From positions 1 through 64,000 of the forward strand of contig CAAEEZ010000014.1 of the NCBI GenBank assembly GCA_900755035.1: DNA of 64,000 bases, given 5' to 3'. Made by a program: the position numbers and the translations under genes. Numbering within the stretch: position 1 is the first letter of the stretch; every line of letters starts with the position of its first letter. This document shows positions 1 through 9,031 of the stretch, one piece after another. The notes under the pieces are model-generated. The model was not told the origin of the DNA and did not search any database. It saw only the letters and a program-made list of their open reading frames with translations. The DNA is from Clostridia bacterium. Lineage in GTDB: Bacteria > Bacillota > Clostridia > Christensenellales > CAAEEZ01.

Positions 1-8
1 AAAGGAAA

Positions 9-31
9 GAGTCCGGTACAATACCGAACTC
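9..31. other. Hairpin of unknown origin at the window edge
   Basis: GAGT/ACTC and CGGTA/TACCG arms, separated by one C-A mismatch, close over a CAA loop. No U-tract follows directly; the nearest T-run is about 20 nt downstream. It may be the 3' end of an RNA or gene lying left of the window. The strand cannot be decided. Confidence 0.3.
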
Positions 32-133
32 AATTCCAAATTAATTAATTCAATTTTTTGTCTAAACTTTTGGGTTCACATCAATCATTGCGGTGAGTTT
101 TTTATTGTAATTTATTTAGTTGTTTTGTAATTA

Positions 134-1285
134 TTAAACTAATTCGCTTGCCAAAAAGTCAAGTTCAGCGTCGTTTTTCTCGCTTAAAGCCGATTTGATA
201 GATACGGTGGTGGTGCAAAAATCAATATTTTTACATTTTTCTAGCATCTCTTTCATAATCTTTCCGCTTTGAGCAGCCCAACTGCCGTTTTCGATAAAGC
301 CGACTTTTCTATTTTGATAATTTTTAGATACGATATGAGAGATAAACTCCTTCATTATAGGGAAAACGTCCATATCGGTAGTAGGGGAGGCAAGAACGAG
401 TTTGCCGTACTTGAAGGCGTCCTCTACGTTTTCTGCCATATCACTACGAGCAAGGTCGGATATAGCGACTCTAACTCCTAATTTTTCAAGTTTATCTTTT
501 AGCAAGTACGCAGCCTTTTTCGTGTTGCCGTAAATAGATGCGTAGGCGATAAATACACCGTCCACTTCTACCGAATAACTGCTCCAAATATCGTATAAGT
601 TTAGATAGTATTCAATATTTTCCGTTAGGCTAGGTCCATGCAAACCAAGTATAATATTTATTTTGAAGTTTGCAAGTTTTTTAAGCACTGCTTGAACTTG
701 CACGCCGTATTTTCCAACTATATTAAAGTAGTATCTTCTTGCTTCGCAAGCCCAATCTTCCTTGTAGTCGTAAGCACCGAATTTTCCAAATGCGTCGGCA
801 GAGAACAAAACTTTTTCGGTTAGTTCGTAGGTCATCATAACTTCCGGCCAATGCACCATAGGGGCAAATACGAACTTAAATTCGTGCGAGCCACAGGTAA
901 GCGTGTCGCCGTCTTTTACTATTATTGCTCTATTAGTGTAATCTACGCCGTAAAATTGTTTTATAAGAGCAATAGCCTTAGCGTTAAGCACAATGGTCAA
1001 GTTTGGATATTTGTCCATTATAGCGGTAATACTGCTCGAATGGTCGGGCTCTACGTGAGATATAACTAAGTAGTCAAGGCTTTTTCCCGAAAGCACTGTT
1101 TCAACGTTCTTTTCCCACTCTTCTTTAAGAGAGGAATCCACCCCGTCAAAAAGTACGTTTTTTTCGTCTAGTACCAAATACGAATTGTACGCCATACCGT
1201 TTGGCACGATATATTGTCCTTCAAAAAGATCCACGTCATAACTGCTTGAACCAACGTTATAAATATAATCGGTAATTTTATTCAT
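134..1285 (-). CDS. fprA: Flavodiiron protein (FprA family A-type flavoprotein)
   Basis: A 383-residue cytoplasmic flavodiiron protein, a family that reduces O2 to water and/or NO to N2O in anaerobes. The N-terminal metallo-beta-lactamase-like domain carries the diiron ligands H77, E79, D81, H82 (motif HVEPDHSS), H145 (APMVHWPE), D164 (SADAFG) and H216 (LHGP). The C-terminal flavodoxin domain starts near residue 244 with the FMN phosphate loop YASIYGNT. Length is normal and no rubredoxin domain is fused. The ATG is preceded by AGGAGG at 5-nt spacing. It is divergent from the rubrerythrin gene across a 119-bp spacer, which supports a joint role in oxygen or peroxide defence. The electron donor is not visible in the window. 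Confidence 0.93.
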   Translation of the reverse strand: MNKITDYIYNVGSSSYDVDLFEGQYIVPNGMAYNSYLVLDEKNVLFDGVDSSLKEEWEKNVETVLSGKSLDYLVISHVEPDHSSSITAIMDKYPNLTIVLNAKAIALIKQFYGVDYTNRAIIVKDGDTLTCGSHEFKFVFAPMVHWPEVMMTYELTEKVLFSADAFGKFGAYDYKEDWACEARRYYFNIVGKYGVQVQAVLKKLANFKINIILGLHGPSLTENIEYYLNLYDIWSSYSVEVDGVFIAYASIYGNTKKAAYLLKDKLEKLGVRVAISDLARSDMAENVEDAFKYGKLVLASPTTDMDVFPIMKEFISHIVSKNYQNRKVGFIENGSWAAQSGKIMKEMLEKCKNIDFCTTTVSIKSALSEKNDAELDFLASELV

Positions 1286-1404
1286 AATGCCTCCTAGTAT
1301 AATACAATAATATATTAAAATAAATTTTGAAAAAAGTAAACTACAATACGATAATTTACGTTTAAGTTTGGCTAAATTGCAAATACTTTACCTAGGAGGA
1401 AAAT

Positions 1405-1998
1405 ATGGAACTAATTAAAAGCAAAACTTACGTTAATTTAGCAAAGACGTTTGCAGGCGAGTGCCAAGCAAGAACGAGATACGAATTTATGGAGTACGGA
1501 GCAAGAAAGGAAGGCTACAAGGCGATTGCCGAGATGATTGATACCGTTGCATATAACGAGTTTAACCACGCAAGAATGGCTTATACCTATTTGCAAGAGG
1601 CGTCTAAGGATAGTATTGAAAATATTGATATATGCTCGGGCTATCCGTTTAAGGAGAAATGGGATTTACTTGAAAATCTAAAACTTGCTGCCGAGGACGA
1701 AAAAATCGAGGCGGAAAGAGTATATCCCGAATACGCTGAAACGGCAAAACAAGAAGGCTTTACGAAAATTCAAAAGTTTTACGAAAATTTAGTGCAAGTG
1801 GAAACTTGCCATAGCAAACTATTTAGCCAATTATACGAGCAAATGAAAAACAAAACGCTTTACGAAAAAGAAATGCCTGTAAAATGGAAATGTGCATCTT
1901 GTGGATACGAGGCAACCGGTAAAAAGGCGTGGGATACCTGCCCGTTATGTAACGAGCCACAAGGAACGATAATGGTAAAAATAGAGGACGAAAACTAA
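1405..1998 (+). CDS. rbr: Rubrerythrin
   Basis: A 197-residue rubrerythrin, a non-haem diiron peroxidase that reduces H2O2 in anaerobes. The ferritin-like four-helix domain (about residues 1-150) has the diiron ligand motifs GECQARTRY near residue 19 and NEFNH near 52-55, then a second E...H pair (VETCHSK). The C-terminal rubredoxin domain has CASC and CPLC iron-binding pairs. The start follows CCTAGGAGG. It is divergent from the flavodiiron gene and followed by its own terminator, so it is probably monocistronic. No convincing PerR box could be read in the shared spacer. Confidence 0.95.
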   Translation: MELIKSKTYVNLAKTFAGECQARTRYEFMEYGARKEGYKAIAEMIDTVAYNEFNHARMAYTYLQEASKDSIENIDICSGYPFKEKWDLLENLKLAAEDEKIEAERVYPEYAETAKQEGFTKIQKFYENLVQVETCHSKLFSQLYEQMKNKTLYEKEMPVKWKCASCGYEATGKKAWDTCPLCNEPQGTIMVKIEDEN

Positions 1999-2025
1999 GA
2001 TTAAATATTAAAAACGTTAGTAAAC

Positions 2026-2050
2026 AAAGGGGCTTCGAGCCTCTTTTTTT
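2026..2050 (+). terminator. Rho-independent terminator of rubrerythrin
   Basis: AAGGGGCT/AGCCTCTT stem (one G-U pair) around a TCG loop, followed by a run of T. Confidence 0.85.
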
Positions 2051-2124
2051 ATTACGAATAGTGATGATCCATATAAACCTAATAGGAATTAAAAATAAAA
2101 TTACAGAAAAATATTTGGAAAAGG

Positions 2125-2153
2125 TTGTAAGTTGGTTTTAATTTTGATAAAAT
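2125..2153 (+). promoter_or_regulatory. Sigma-A type promoter of the ABC exporter
   Basis: TTGTAA (2125-2130), 17-nt spacer, TAAAAT (2148-2153). It lies 20 bp upstream of the ATP-binding gene, which has an AAGGAG ribosome binding site. Confidence 0.65.
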
Positions 2154-2172
2154 TAGTTTATTAAGGAGTAGT

Positions 2173-3084
2173 ATGAATATTATAGAGATTGAAAACCTTA
2201 CTAAAAGTTACGGCGACGTAAAGGCTGTAAACGGAGTAAGTTTTAGCGTGAAAGATGGCAGTTTATTTGCTTTTTTAGGTGTGAACGGAGCGGGAAAAAG
2301 CACCACGATAAACGTGCTTTGTTCGTTGATAAAAAAAGACGGCGGGAAAGTGATAATAGACGGAATGGACTTAGATAAAGACGGGGATAAAATAAAAGGG
2401 AAAATAGGCGTAGTGTTCCAAAACGGCGTGCTAGACGAAACGCTTACCGTAAAAGATAACCTTACCGTTAGGGCAAGTTATTACGGGCTGTACGGCGCAG
2501 AGTGGAAAAAACGATTAAAAGAAATAAGCGCAAAACTAAACCTTGACGATATACTGTCTAGACCGTACGCAAAACTTAGCGGTGGACAAAAAAGACGGGT
2601 GGACATAGCAAGGGGAATAATACATAATCCTAAAATATTGTTTCTAGACGAGCCTACTACGGGGCTTGACCCAAAAACTAGGCAAATGATTTGGGGCGTA
2701 GCGTACTCGTTGATGAAAGAAGGTACTACCATTTTCCTTACTACGCACTATATGGAAGAGGCTGACGCTGCCGACGACGTGGTAATTATCGACAAAGGCA
2801 AGGTGATAGCAACGGGTACGCCTCAAAGCCTGAAAGCAAGATTTTCGGGGGAATATATCAAGATTTACGGGGAGAAATCGCAAAAACTTGACGATATTAC
2901 CGCTAGTTGCGATTCTATTTACGAAAAAGGGTACTACAAATTAAAAATGAAAAGCACCGAAGAAGCAAAAAATTTTATTACTAAAAACACCGATTTAATT
3001 AGCGATTTTGAAGTGATAAAAGGCAATATGGACGACGTATTTTTGAGTGCAACGGGTAGACAACGTGAAGAGGTGGTAGAATGA
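2173..3084 (+). CDS. ABC transporter ATP-binding protein (DrrA/ABC-2 type)
   Basis: A 303-residue nucleotide-binding subunit of an ABC-2 exporter. It shows Walker A GVNGAGKST near residue 36, a Q-loop (VVFQNG), the signature LSGGQKRR near 134-141, Walker B ILFLDEPT near 155, and the H-loop TTHYMEE near 190. A C-terminal extension of about 80 residues is typical of the daunorubicin-resistance/antibiotic-export group. Its stop overlaps the permease start (ATGA), indicating translational coupling. The substrate cannot be told from sequence; drug, lipid or peptide export are all possible. Confidence 0.92.
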   Translation: MNIIEIENLTKSYGDVKAVNGVSFSVKDGSLFAFLGVNGAGKSTTINVLCSLIKKDGGKVIIDGMDLDKDGDKIKGKIGVVFQNGVLDETLTVKDNLTVRASYYGLYGAEWKKRLKEISAKLNLDDILSRPYAKLSGGQKRRVDIARGIIHNPKILFLDEPTTGLDPKTRQMIWGVAYSLMKEGTTIFLTTHYMEEADAADDVVIIDKGKVIATGTPQSLKARFSGEYIKIYGEKSQKLDDITASCDSIYEKGYYKLKMKSTEEAKNFITKNTDLISDFEVIKGNMDDVFLSATGRQREEVVE

Positions 3085-4037
3085 ACAAAACAATAAAGGC
3101 TGACGTATACGCTACCTTACAACTTGTAAAAAGGGATATGAAAATATTTCTAAAAGACAAGGCGACCGTGTTTTTTAGTTTGTTATCACCGCTTATCGTG
3201 TTTATGCTGTACGTGCTGTTTCTAAAAGATTTGCAATACGATACAATTAGAAATACGCTACAAGGAATAAACGTTGCAAGTAATCTGCTTGAAGGGTTTG
3301 TTGATAATTGGATGATTGGCGGTGTGCTTGCAGTTGGGTGTGTTTCGGTGTCTTTGTCGGCAAATGCTATTATGGTAGCAGATAAAACGAAAGGCATACT
3401 TGCCGATAGCATTGCTTCGCCTATAAAACGCTCGGTGGTAAAACTAAGTTACTACATATTTAACTTTATAGTTACGGTTACGATAATGTTTTTAGTAATG
3501 GTAGTATGTTTTATATACCTTGCTGCAAGCGGTGGTTTTAGAATGACGGTAGCAAACGTATTTGCTTTGATTGGTACGCTACTTTTATCAGCGGCGTCTG
3601 CAACTTTCGTCACCGTGTTTATTACCGACTTTTTCAAAACGGAAGCAGCACTAGGCGCATTTAACGGTGTAATGAGTGCAATGATAGGTTTTATTATAGG
3701 CGCTTATATGCCTATGAACGCATTACCGACGGCTTTTCAATATATTTCGGCGCTGTTCCCTGCTACGCACTCGGCTTGTATGTTTAGGCAGTTTTTAATG
3801 ACGGAAACCTTAAACGAAATTGCAACGCAAGTGCCCGTTAGTCAACTAATAGACGGGCTAAAAGAGGGCTATTCTATGAACTTGAACTTCTTTGGCACAA
3901 TAATTAACGCTGATATGATGACGGTATTTATAGTGTGCGTTACGGCGACGTTCGTGGTTTTGAACGGGGCATTTTATAAGTATAACAACAATTTTATGGA
4001 TAGAAAAAAGATAATGAAAAAAAGAAAGCGTAGCTAA
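3081..4037 (+). CDS. ABC-2 type transporter permease
   Basis: A 318-residue integral membrane protein with about six hydrophobic segments. One is near residues 28-50 after a basic N-terminus, four are clustered between about 75 and 230, and one lies near the C-terminus before a very basic tail (KKIMKKRKRS). This is the ABC-2 permease pattern. It overlaps the upstream ATPase gene by 4 nt and should form the transmembrane half of that exporter. The substrate is unknown. Confidence 0.88.
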   Translation: MNKTIKADVYATLQLVKRDMKIFLKDKATVFFSLLSPLIVFMLYVLFLKDLQYDTIRNTLQGINVASNLLEGFVDNWMIGGVLAVGCVSVSLSANAIMVADKTKGILADSIASPIKRSVVKLSYYIFNFIVTVTIMFLVMVVCFIYLAASGGFRMTVANVFALIGTLLLSAASATFVTVFITDFFKTEAALGAFNGVMSAMIGFIIGAYMPMNALPTAFQYISALFPATHSACMFRQFLMTETLNEIATQVPVSQLIDGLKEGYSMNLNFFGTIINADMMTVFIVCVTATFVVLNGAFYKYNNNFMDRKKIMKKRKRS

Positions 4038-4097
4038 ACGAATTATGCTAACTAAATACGCTATTTTCTCGTTATCGTTAACGCTAATTAAAAAATA

Positions 4098-4121
4098 AAG
4101 AGACCGCAAGGTCTCTTATTT
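4098..4121. terminator. Bidirectional terminator between convergent genes
   Basis: AAGAGACC/GGTCTCTT stem with a GCAA-type loop and A/T-rich flanks on both sides. It lies between the plus-strand ABC permease and the minus-strand P1 peptidase. Confidence 0.8.
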
Positions 4122-4167
4122 ACTAGGTTTTTTAATTGTATCGTATAGCCTTAATATAATAATTTTG

Positions 4168-5106
4168 TTACTTAAACATTTTTTGTATTGCCTTAAATAC
4201 TAGTCCGTTTACCTTTTTTTCTCCGTTTGTCGTGTCCATTACGCTATTGTGGATTGCTTGCTCGGTAAGGTCTGGGATAATAGCCGTTAGCATATTAAAT
4301 TCTATTTTCTTCTCGCCCGACGCCATACAAAACATAGCGTCACCGTCAAACAAAGTGTGCGACGGAGAAAAAGCCTTTGCATAGCCATCGTGCGCTAAGG
4401 AACATAAAATATGGCATTCACGCTTCGTTAGGTCGGCGTTAGTAATAATGCAACCTATCGTGGTATTAGATTTAGTAGGGCAAGTGCCTAACGTAAATAG
4501 GCGTTTTACGTCTGCGTACTCGCCGTTTTCAAGTTTTGCTCCGGCAATTATTTTGCCGTCTTTAACTACGTCTCCAAGTGCGTTTACAACGGTGATAACG
4601 GCAATTTCAATATCGTTTAATTTCAAAGTGGCTATGCCTAGTCTTGTTTTTATGGCGTAGTCAATACCAAGCGCTTTGCTTATCGTTGCGCCCGTTGCAC
4701 CACCAATTACCCCACTTTCAAAGTTGTTTGCTTTTGCGTTTTTTGCGGCAATATAGCCTGCGTTTTTGTCGGGATAAGCGAAGTTTTTGTACTCCAAATC
4801 GTAAATAGATGCACCAACAACGATAGGCACTCTAAATTTGCCCGTGTCGTAGCCGATATCGTTTTCACGTAGATAATCTACGACGCCACAGTCGGATTCT
4901 AGCCCGAAAGCGCTACCGCCCGATAAAACTATGGCGTTTACTTTTTGCACCGTTTTATCTACGGATAATAAGTCCGTTTCCCTAGTTGCAGGGGAATAGC
5001 CACGCACTTCAACGCTACATACTGCGCTAGTTGACGGTAGTATTACCGTTACGCCCGTTCCGTTTTCTTCGTCGGTGTAATGACCTATTTTATAAAAATC
5101 TAACAT
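4168..5106 (-). CDS. P1 family (S58/DmpA-like) peptidase
   Basis: A 312-residue protein of the P1/DmpA N-terminal-nucleophile family. These are aminopeptidases or amidases that mature by autocleavage before a Ser/Thr. Recognisable blocks are NGTGVTVI near the N-terminus, LSGGSAFGLE near residue 61, the glycine-rich GGATGAT segment, and the SNTTIGCIITNADLTK block holding the expected nucleophile. It lies 37 bp downstream of folB-folK with its own AGAGG ribosome binding site and a TATAAT-like hexamer about 25 nt upstream. It may be read through from the folate operon or be independent. A role in folate metabolism is not indicated. Confidence 0.82.
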   Translation of the reverse strand: MLDFYKIGHYTDEENGTGVTVILPSTSAVCSVEVRGYSPATRETDLLSVDKTVQKVNAIVLSGGSAFGLESDCGVVDYLRENDIGYDTGKFRVPIVVGASIYDLEYKNFAYPDKNAGYIAAKNAKANNFESGVIGGATGATISKALGIDYAIKTRLGIATLKLNDIEIAVITVVNALGDVVKDGKIIAGAKLENGEYADVKRLFTLGTCPTKSNTTIGCIITNADLTKRECHILCSLAHDGYAKAFSPSHTLFDGDAMFCMASGEKKIEFNMLTAIIPDLTEQAIHNSVMDTTNGEKKVNGLVFKAIQKMFK

Positions 5107-5143
5107 AATTACCTCTTTTTTATTATACTACTTAATTTGGTGG

Positions 5144-5944
5144 CTAGTTTAATTTTTGCAATAATTCTTTTACGCTTTCCTTTTTTACGGGGTGAACGTA
5201 GTTCGGGCATAGTTCGCTTAGTGGCTCTAAAACGAAGCATCTTAAATGCATTTCGGGGTGTGGAATTATTAGGTCGTCGCTGTAATATACCTCGTCGCCG
5301 TAGAAAATAATATCAGCATCAAAGGTTCTTTCGCCCCATTTGCGTGTTTTTATTCTTCCTGCATCTAATTCTAATTTTTTACAAAAACCAAGCAATTCGT
5401 TTTTGGAAAAAATGGTATCTAATTCCATAACGCCGTTTAGAAAATTAGGTTGGTCGGTTACTCCGAACGGCTCGGTTTCTATTATAGACGATACTTTACG
5501 TAGCCTTATTTCAGGGCAGTTTTTCGTAGTGCTAATTGCGTTTTCGATATATTGTTTTCTATCGCCAAGGTTGCTGCCAAACGCAACGTAAGCCCTTGTC
5601 CAAGCCTTTTTTACGGTGGTTTTTACGTTTTCAAATTTTAATTTAATAGGTGCGTTAGGCTTGTTTACCGTCAAAGTAACGCTTTGCATATTAAACTTTG
5701 TAAGTAGGTTGGTTGCAAGGTCGCTTGCAAGCTTTTCGATAATGTCGTAGTTACGTTTCGTGGTAAAGTCGTATATTTCTTCCGCCACTTTCCCGTAATC
5801 GACCGTGCACGATATATCGTCGTTTTTTGGCTCGTCTACTAGGTACGTAACGTCGATATAGAATACTTGTCCGTTTTCCTTTTCAAAATCGTATAGGCCG
5901 TGGTTTGCGAAAATTTCTAATTTTTCTATCGTTATTTCGTCCAT
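5144..5944 (-). CDS. folBK: Fused dihydroneopterin aldolase / HPPK (FolB-FolK)
   Basis: A 266-residue bifunctional folate enzyme. Residues 1 to about 115 are dihydroneopterin aldolase (IFANHGLYDFEKENG motif, then the conserved IIEKLASDLA stretch). Residues from about 116 are 6-hydroxymethyl-dihydropterin pyrophosphokinase (AYVAFGSNLGDR at its start, RTFDADIIFYGD and IPHPEMHLR later). Together they convert dihydroneopterin to the pyrophosphorylated pterin used by FolP. The gene overlaps folP by 13 nt, with an AAGGT ribosome binding site inside folP. FolB-FolK fusions occur in many Firmicutes. Confidence 0.93.
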   Translation of the reverse strand: MDEITIEKLEIFANHGLYDFEKENGQVFYIDVTYLVDEPKNDDISCTVDYGKVAEEIYDFTTKRNYDIIEKLASDLATNLLTKFNMQSVTLTVNKPNAPIKLKFENVKTTVKKAWTRAYVAFGSNLGDRKQYIENAISTTKNCPEIRLRKVSSIIETEPFGVTDQPNFLNGVMELDTIFSKNELLGFCKKLELDAGRIKTRKWGERTFDADIIFYGDEVYYSDDLIIPHPEMHLRCFVLEPLSELCPNYVHPVKKESVKELLQKLN

Positions 5945-6753
5945 TTTTTACCTTCTAAAATTGAGTTAGTTATTTTGATTGCTTCTAGGTTTGCCTTTAC
6001 GTTGTGCACTCTTATAAATTTTGCACCTTTTAGTATGCCGATAGTCGTGGTGATTGCCGTTGCTAAGTCTCTGTCGTGAGGTGGCACGTCAAGGGTAAGA
6101 CCAAGCACGGATTTACGGCTAGTTGCCACCATTTGTGGAAGTCCAAATTGATTAAGTAGTTCTAAATTGTTTAATAGTAGTAGGTTTTGCTCGTAAGTTT
6201 TTTGAAAGCCTATTCCTGCGTCTACTATTATTTTGTTTTCATCTATTCCGTGCTTTTTAGCTATATCCAAACTTTCTTTTACGTCGCTGACTACGTCCGT
6301 TAGAAAATCGGTATAGTCGGGCTGTTTTCTATTGTGCATAAGGATATAAGTAACGCCGAAGTCTTTTACAATATCCGCCATACTTTCGTCGTACTTTAAG
6401 CCCCAAATATCGTTAATAATATCAATCTTGCCCTTAAACGCTTTTGCTACTTCGGGCTTGTAGGTGTCTAGCGATATTACGGTATTGAAGTTCTCCCTTA
6501 CTTTTTCTATTACTTTATACACTCTATCTATTTCTTCTTGCGCCGATATTTTTACGTGGTTTGGCCTTGTGGATTCTCCACCTATATCTATTATATCTGC
6601 GCCCTCTTTAATCATTTGTTCTACGCAAAATAGTGCGTCGTCTAGGCTGTAATGTTCGCCTCCGTCCGAAAAAGAATCTGGGGTTACGTTAAGTATGCCC
6701 ATAATATACGGGGCTTTGTTTTCTAGGTCAAAATTCTTTCCACCGATAATCAT
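5932..6753 (-). CDS. folP: Dihydropteroate synthase
   Basis: A 273-residue TIM-barrel enzyme that joins p-aminobenzoate to the pterin pyrophosphate; it is the sulfonamide target. Conserved blocks: MGILNVTPDSFSDGG near residue 18, IDIGGESTRP, DTYKPEVA, DAGIGFQKTYEQN, SRKSVLG and a C-terminal RVHNVK. The ATG has AAGGAG about 9 nt upstream and overlaps the HD gene stop by 4 nt. This is the fourth gene of the folC-folE-HD-folP-folBK operon. Confidence 0.95.
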   Translation of the reverse strand: MIIGGKNFDLENKAPYIMGILNVTPDSFSDGGEHYSLDDALFCVEQMIKEGADIIDIGGESTRPNHVKISAQEEIDRVYKVIEKVRENFNTVISLDTYKPEVAKAFKGKIDIINDIWGLKYDESMADIVKDFGVTYILMHNRKQPDYTDFLTDVVSDVKESLDIAKKHGIDENKIIVDAGIGFQKTYEQNLLLLNNLELLNQFGLPQMVATSRKSVLGLTLDVPPHDRDLATAITTTIGILKGAKFIRVHNVKANLEAIKITNSILEGKKWTK

Positions 6754-7217
6754 TTATAGTACTCCTTATTTTTTAGTTTGCTATCCCAATAGCAATCGTT
6801 TTTAGCTCGGCAATTATAGCATTGCCTACTGCGTTTGTCGGCAAAATACAACAGAGAAGATAGGTCGTCCTCGTTTTCTTGTCGGTGCTGTGATATTGCT
6901 TTTGTAATTTGTAATATTTCCTTTTCGTCAAACTTGCACTCGTTAAGAATTTTTTTCGAGATTATCACGCCTGCTTGTTCGTGGCTAAGCCCACCGTTAT
7001 ATTCGTCTAGCCTGCCAAGGTCGTGTAATAGTGCGGTAGCAACTATTACGTCGCTTGTAAAACGCTTGCTTTTCTCGTTTTCTAGTAGCATTATTCTTGC
7101 CGTTTCCACAAGGTGATATAAGTCGTGTTTGCAAAAAAATCTATTTTTTTCTAATTCTTCTATTTGACCTAAATAGGACTTAAAAGTGCTATTTTGAAGT
7201 ATAAACTCGGTTTTCAT
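6750..7217 (-). CDS. HD-domain hydrolase of the folate operon
   Basis: A 155-residue HD-superfamily metal-dependent phosphohydrolase. Metal ligands are visible as HDLYHL, the central HD dyad (ATALLHDLGR), a later H (LSHEQA) and AISQHRQE. The C-terminus carries a Cys cluster, CYNCRAKNDCYW, of unknown role. The start follows the folE stop by one base with no clear Shine-Dalgarno, implying translational coupling. It sits between folE (making dihydroneopterin triphosphate) and folP/folBK. No FolQ Nudix pyrophosphatase or phosphatase is present in the operon, so it is a candidate for that dephosphorylation step. This is context-based inference, not established. Confidence 0.85.
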   Translation of the reverse strand: MKTEFILQNSTFKSYLGQIEELEKNRFFCKHDLYHLVETARIMLLENEKSKRFTSDVIVATALLHDLGRLDEYNGGLSHEQAGVIISKKILNECKFDEKEILQITKAISQHRQENEDDLSSLLYFADKRSRQCYNCRAKNDCYWDSKLKNKEYYK

Positions 7218-7218
7218 A

Positions 7219-7773
7219 CTATTTAATCATATTTAATACTTTGTTTTGCATAGCGTCGTTATCCTTGAATACTCCAAGTGACGTAATAGAAATGGTGGTT
7301 GAGCCCATCTTTTTAATGCCCCTAGACGTCATACAGGTATGCGTTGCTTCTATCACAACCATTACGCCGATAGCGTCTAAATTGGTCATAACGGCTTCGG
7401 CAATTTGATTGCCAAGTTGCTCTTGTAGTTGCAATCTTTTTGCAAAGGTTTCCACCGTGCGTGCTAGTTTTGATAGTCCAACTACCTTGTTTTTAGGTAC
7501 GTAAGCGATTGCAACTTTTCCAAAAAACGGCATTAAATGGTGTTCGCAAGTAGAGGAAAAGGTAATGTCTTTTTCCACTACTATATCGCCGGATTTCACG
7601 TTAAAAACTTTGTTTAGGTGCGTGCTAGCGTCTTCGTTATAGCCTGCCGTTAGTTCTTCTACGGCGTTAGCGACTCTTGTAGGCGTATCCACAAGCCCTT
7701 CTCTATTTACGTCTTCGCCGATTGCCTCCAAAATCATAGTTACTGCCTTTTCAATTTTTTGCTTATCTATCAT
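7219..7773 (-). CDS. folE: GTP cyclohydrolase I
   Basis: A 184-residue FolE1, which converts GTP to 7,8-dihydroneopterin triphosphate, the first committed step of folate synthesis. Visible blocks: LVDTPTRVANA, TFSSTCEHHLMPF with the zinc ligands Cys and His, GLSKLARTVE, and HTCMTSRGIKK with the second zinc Cys. Length is typical. The start has GGGAGG 6 nt upstream, located inside the end of folC, which it overlaps by 11 nt. Confidence 0.96.
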   Translation of the reverse strand: MIDKQKIEKAVTMILEAIGEDVNREGLVDTPTRVANAVEELTAGYNEDASTHLNKVFNVKSGDIVVEKDITFSSTCEHHLMPFFGKVAIAYVPKNKVVGLSKLARTVETFAKRLQLQEQLGNQIAEAVMTNLDAIGVMVVIEATHTCMTSRGIKKMGSTTISITSLGVFKDNDAMQNKVLNMIK

Positions 7774-9031
7774 ATTTGCCTCCCGCTATCTTCTTAAATT
7801 CGTTTAGGTGGGATAGCGAACCAAAAATTATTATTAAAGTATTTTCTTTTGCGTTGGTAGTTGCTAGCGTAAGCGCATCTAACGGAGTAGGTGCATAGCA
7901 AACGTTTTGGTTGTATTTTTTTACGACGTTAAGTAAGTCTTTTCCACCTAGGCTACGTTTATTGTTCCAATCGAACGTAACCACGCTATTAGCGTACGGC
8001 ACGGTTTTATTTATTACGTTTTCGTAGTCCTTGTCCTTAAATATTCCAACTACAAGTCGCAAATCGTATTTAGTACGGTTATTTGTAATAAATTCGCTAA
8101 GGAAGGTTGCAGCGTTTGGGTTGTGCGCCCCGTCTAGTATTATAGGTGGAGAAGTTTCCAAAACTTCAAATCTTCCGTTTATTTTTGCCTCTTCTACGCC
8201 TTTTTTTATAGTATTTACGGGCAAATCGTACCCGAGAGTAGATAAAACGCCTAGTGTTTCTAGTGCGATAGGTAGGTTTACGTCTTGGTAACTACCAATC
8301 ATTTTAGTTACGTATTTGCCGTTATATTCTATTTCTCTTTTTAATCCTTGCGTTTTGCCGTTAGCAACCTTAGCAAATATCAAATTGCAGTTTTTTTCTT
8401 TTGCCACTCTTGTAAACGCTTGAATATTTTTGTTTTTAACGGTGGTAATTATCGTGGTGTCGTTTCTTACTACGCCTAGTTTATTTTCAGCTATTTCTTC
8501 AAGAGTATTGCCTAATATTGTAGTGTGGTCGTAGTCTACCGTAGTTATTACCGATAAAAGATTGGTTTTTTCCACGTTTGTTGCGTCCAGCGTTCCACCA
8601 AGCCCACACTCGACGATAGCAACGTCCACCTTTTCTTTTGCCATTACGTAATAAAATAAGGCGACTTCCACCATAAACGAAGTAAGCCCAAGCCCTATTT
8701 GTTCCATATAGTATAGGCAAGGATATATTTCGTTAAAGTACTTTGCATACGCAGTGGTAGATATGTTTTCGTCGTTTATTTTTATTATTTCGGTGTAGTT
8801 AAAAACGGCAGGGGAATTAAATACGCCTACCTTGTATTTTTGGCTTAAAACCTTTGACAAATAGGTAGAGACAGAGCCCTTTCCGTTCGTCCCTGCTAAG
8901 TGTATTATTTTAATTTCGTCTTGTGGATTGCCCATAACCTTTAATAATCTTTTTATTGGTTTTAGAGTAAAATCGCTACCTTTTACGTGAAGATTATTTA
9001 TAAAGGACACGGCGGTTTGAAAATCAAACAT
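7763..9031 (-). CDS. folC: Folylpolyglutamate synthase / dihydrofolate synthase
   Basis: A 422-residue Mur-ligase-like enzyme that adds glutamate to dihydropteroate/folates. It has the ATP P-loop HLAGTNGKGSVST, VVDYDHT-type block (TTVDYDHTTILG), and the C-terminal domain motif LDGAHNPNA. I take the ATG at 9031 rather than the in-frame TTG at 9046: GGGAGGG lies just upstream of the ATG, and the TTG falls inside the riboswitch expression platform. It is the first gene of the folate operon and directly under the tetrahydrofolate riboswitch. Confidence 0.95.
   Translation of the reverse strand: MFDFQTAVSFINNLHVKGSDFTLKPIKRLLKVMGNPQDEIKIIHLAGTNGKGSVSTYLSKVLSQKYKVGVFNSPAVFNYTEIIKINDENISTTAYAKYFNEIYPCLYYMEQIGLGLTSFMVEVALFYYVMAKEKVDVAIVECGLGGTLDATNVEKTNLLSVITTVDYDHTTILGNTLEEIAENKLGVVRNDTTIITTVKNKNIQAFTRVAKEKNCNLIFAKVANGKTQGLKREIEYNGKYVTKMIGSYQDVNLPIALETLGVLSTLGYDLPVNTIKKGVEEAKINGRFEVLETSPPIILDGAHNPNAATFLSEFITNNRTKYDLRLVVGIFKDKDYENVINKTVPYANSVVTFDWNNKRSLGGKDLLNVVKKYNQNVCYAPTPLDALTLATTNAKENTLIIIFGSLSHLNEFKKIAGGKYDR

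Noticed and set aside
1..60. Hairpin as the 3' end of RNase P RNA or tmRNA
   Set aside because: Too little sequence is present, and it lacks the conserved segments of either RNA.
1286..1404. PerR box between the flavodiiron and rubrerythrin genes
   Set aside because: The spacer is AT-rich and has ATAAT-like stretches, but no 7-1-7 palindrome close to TTATAATNATTATAA could be read.
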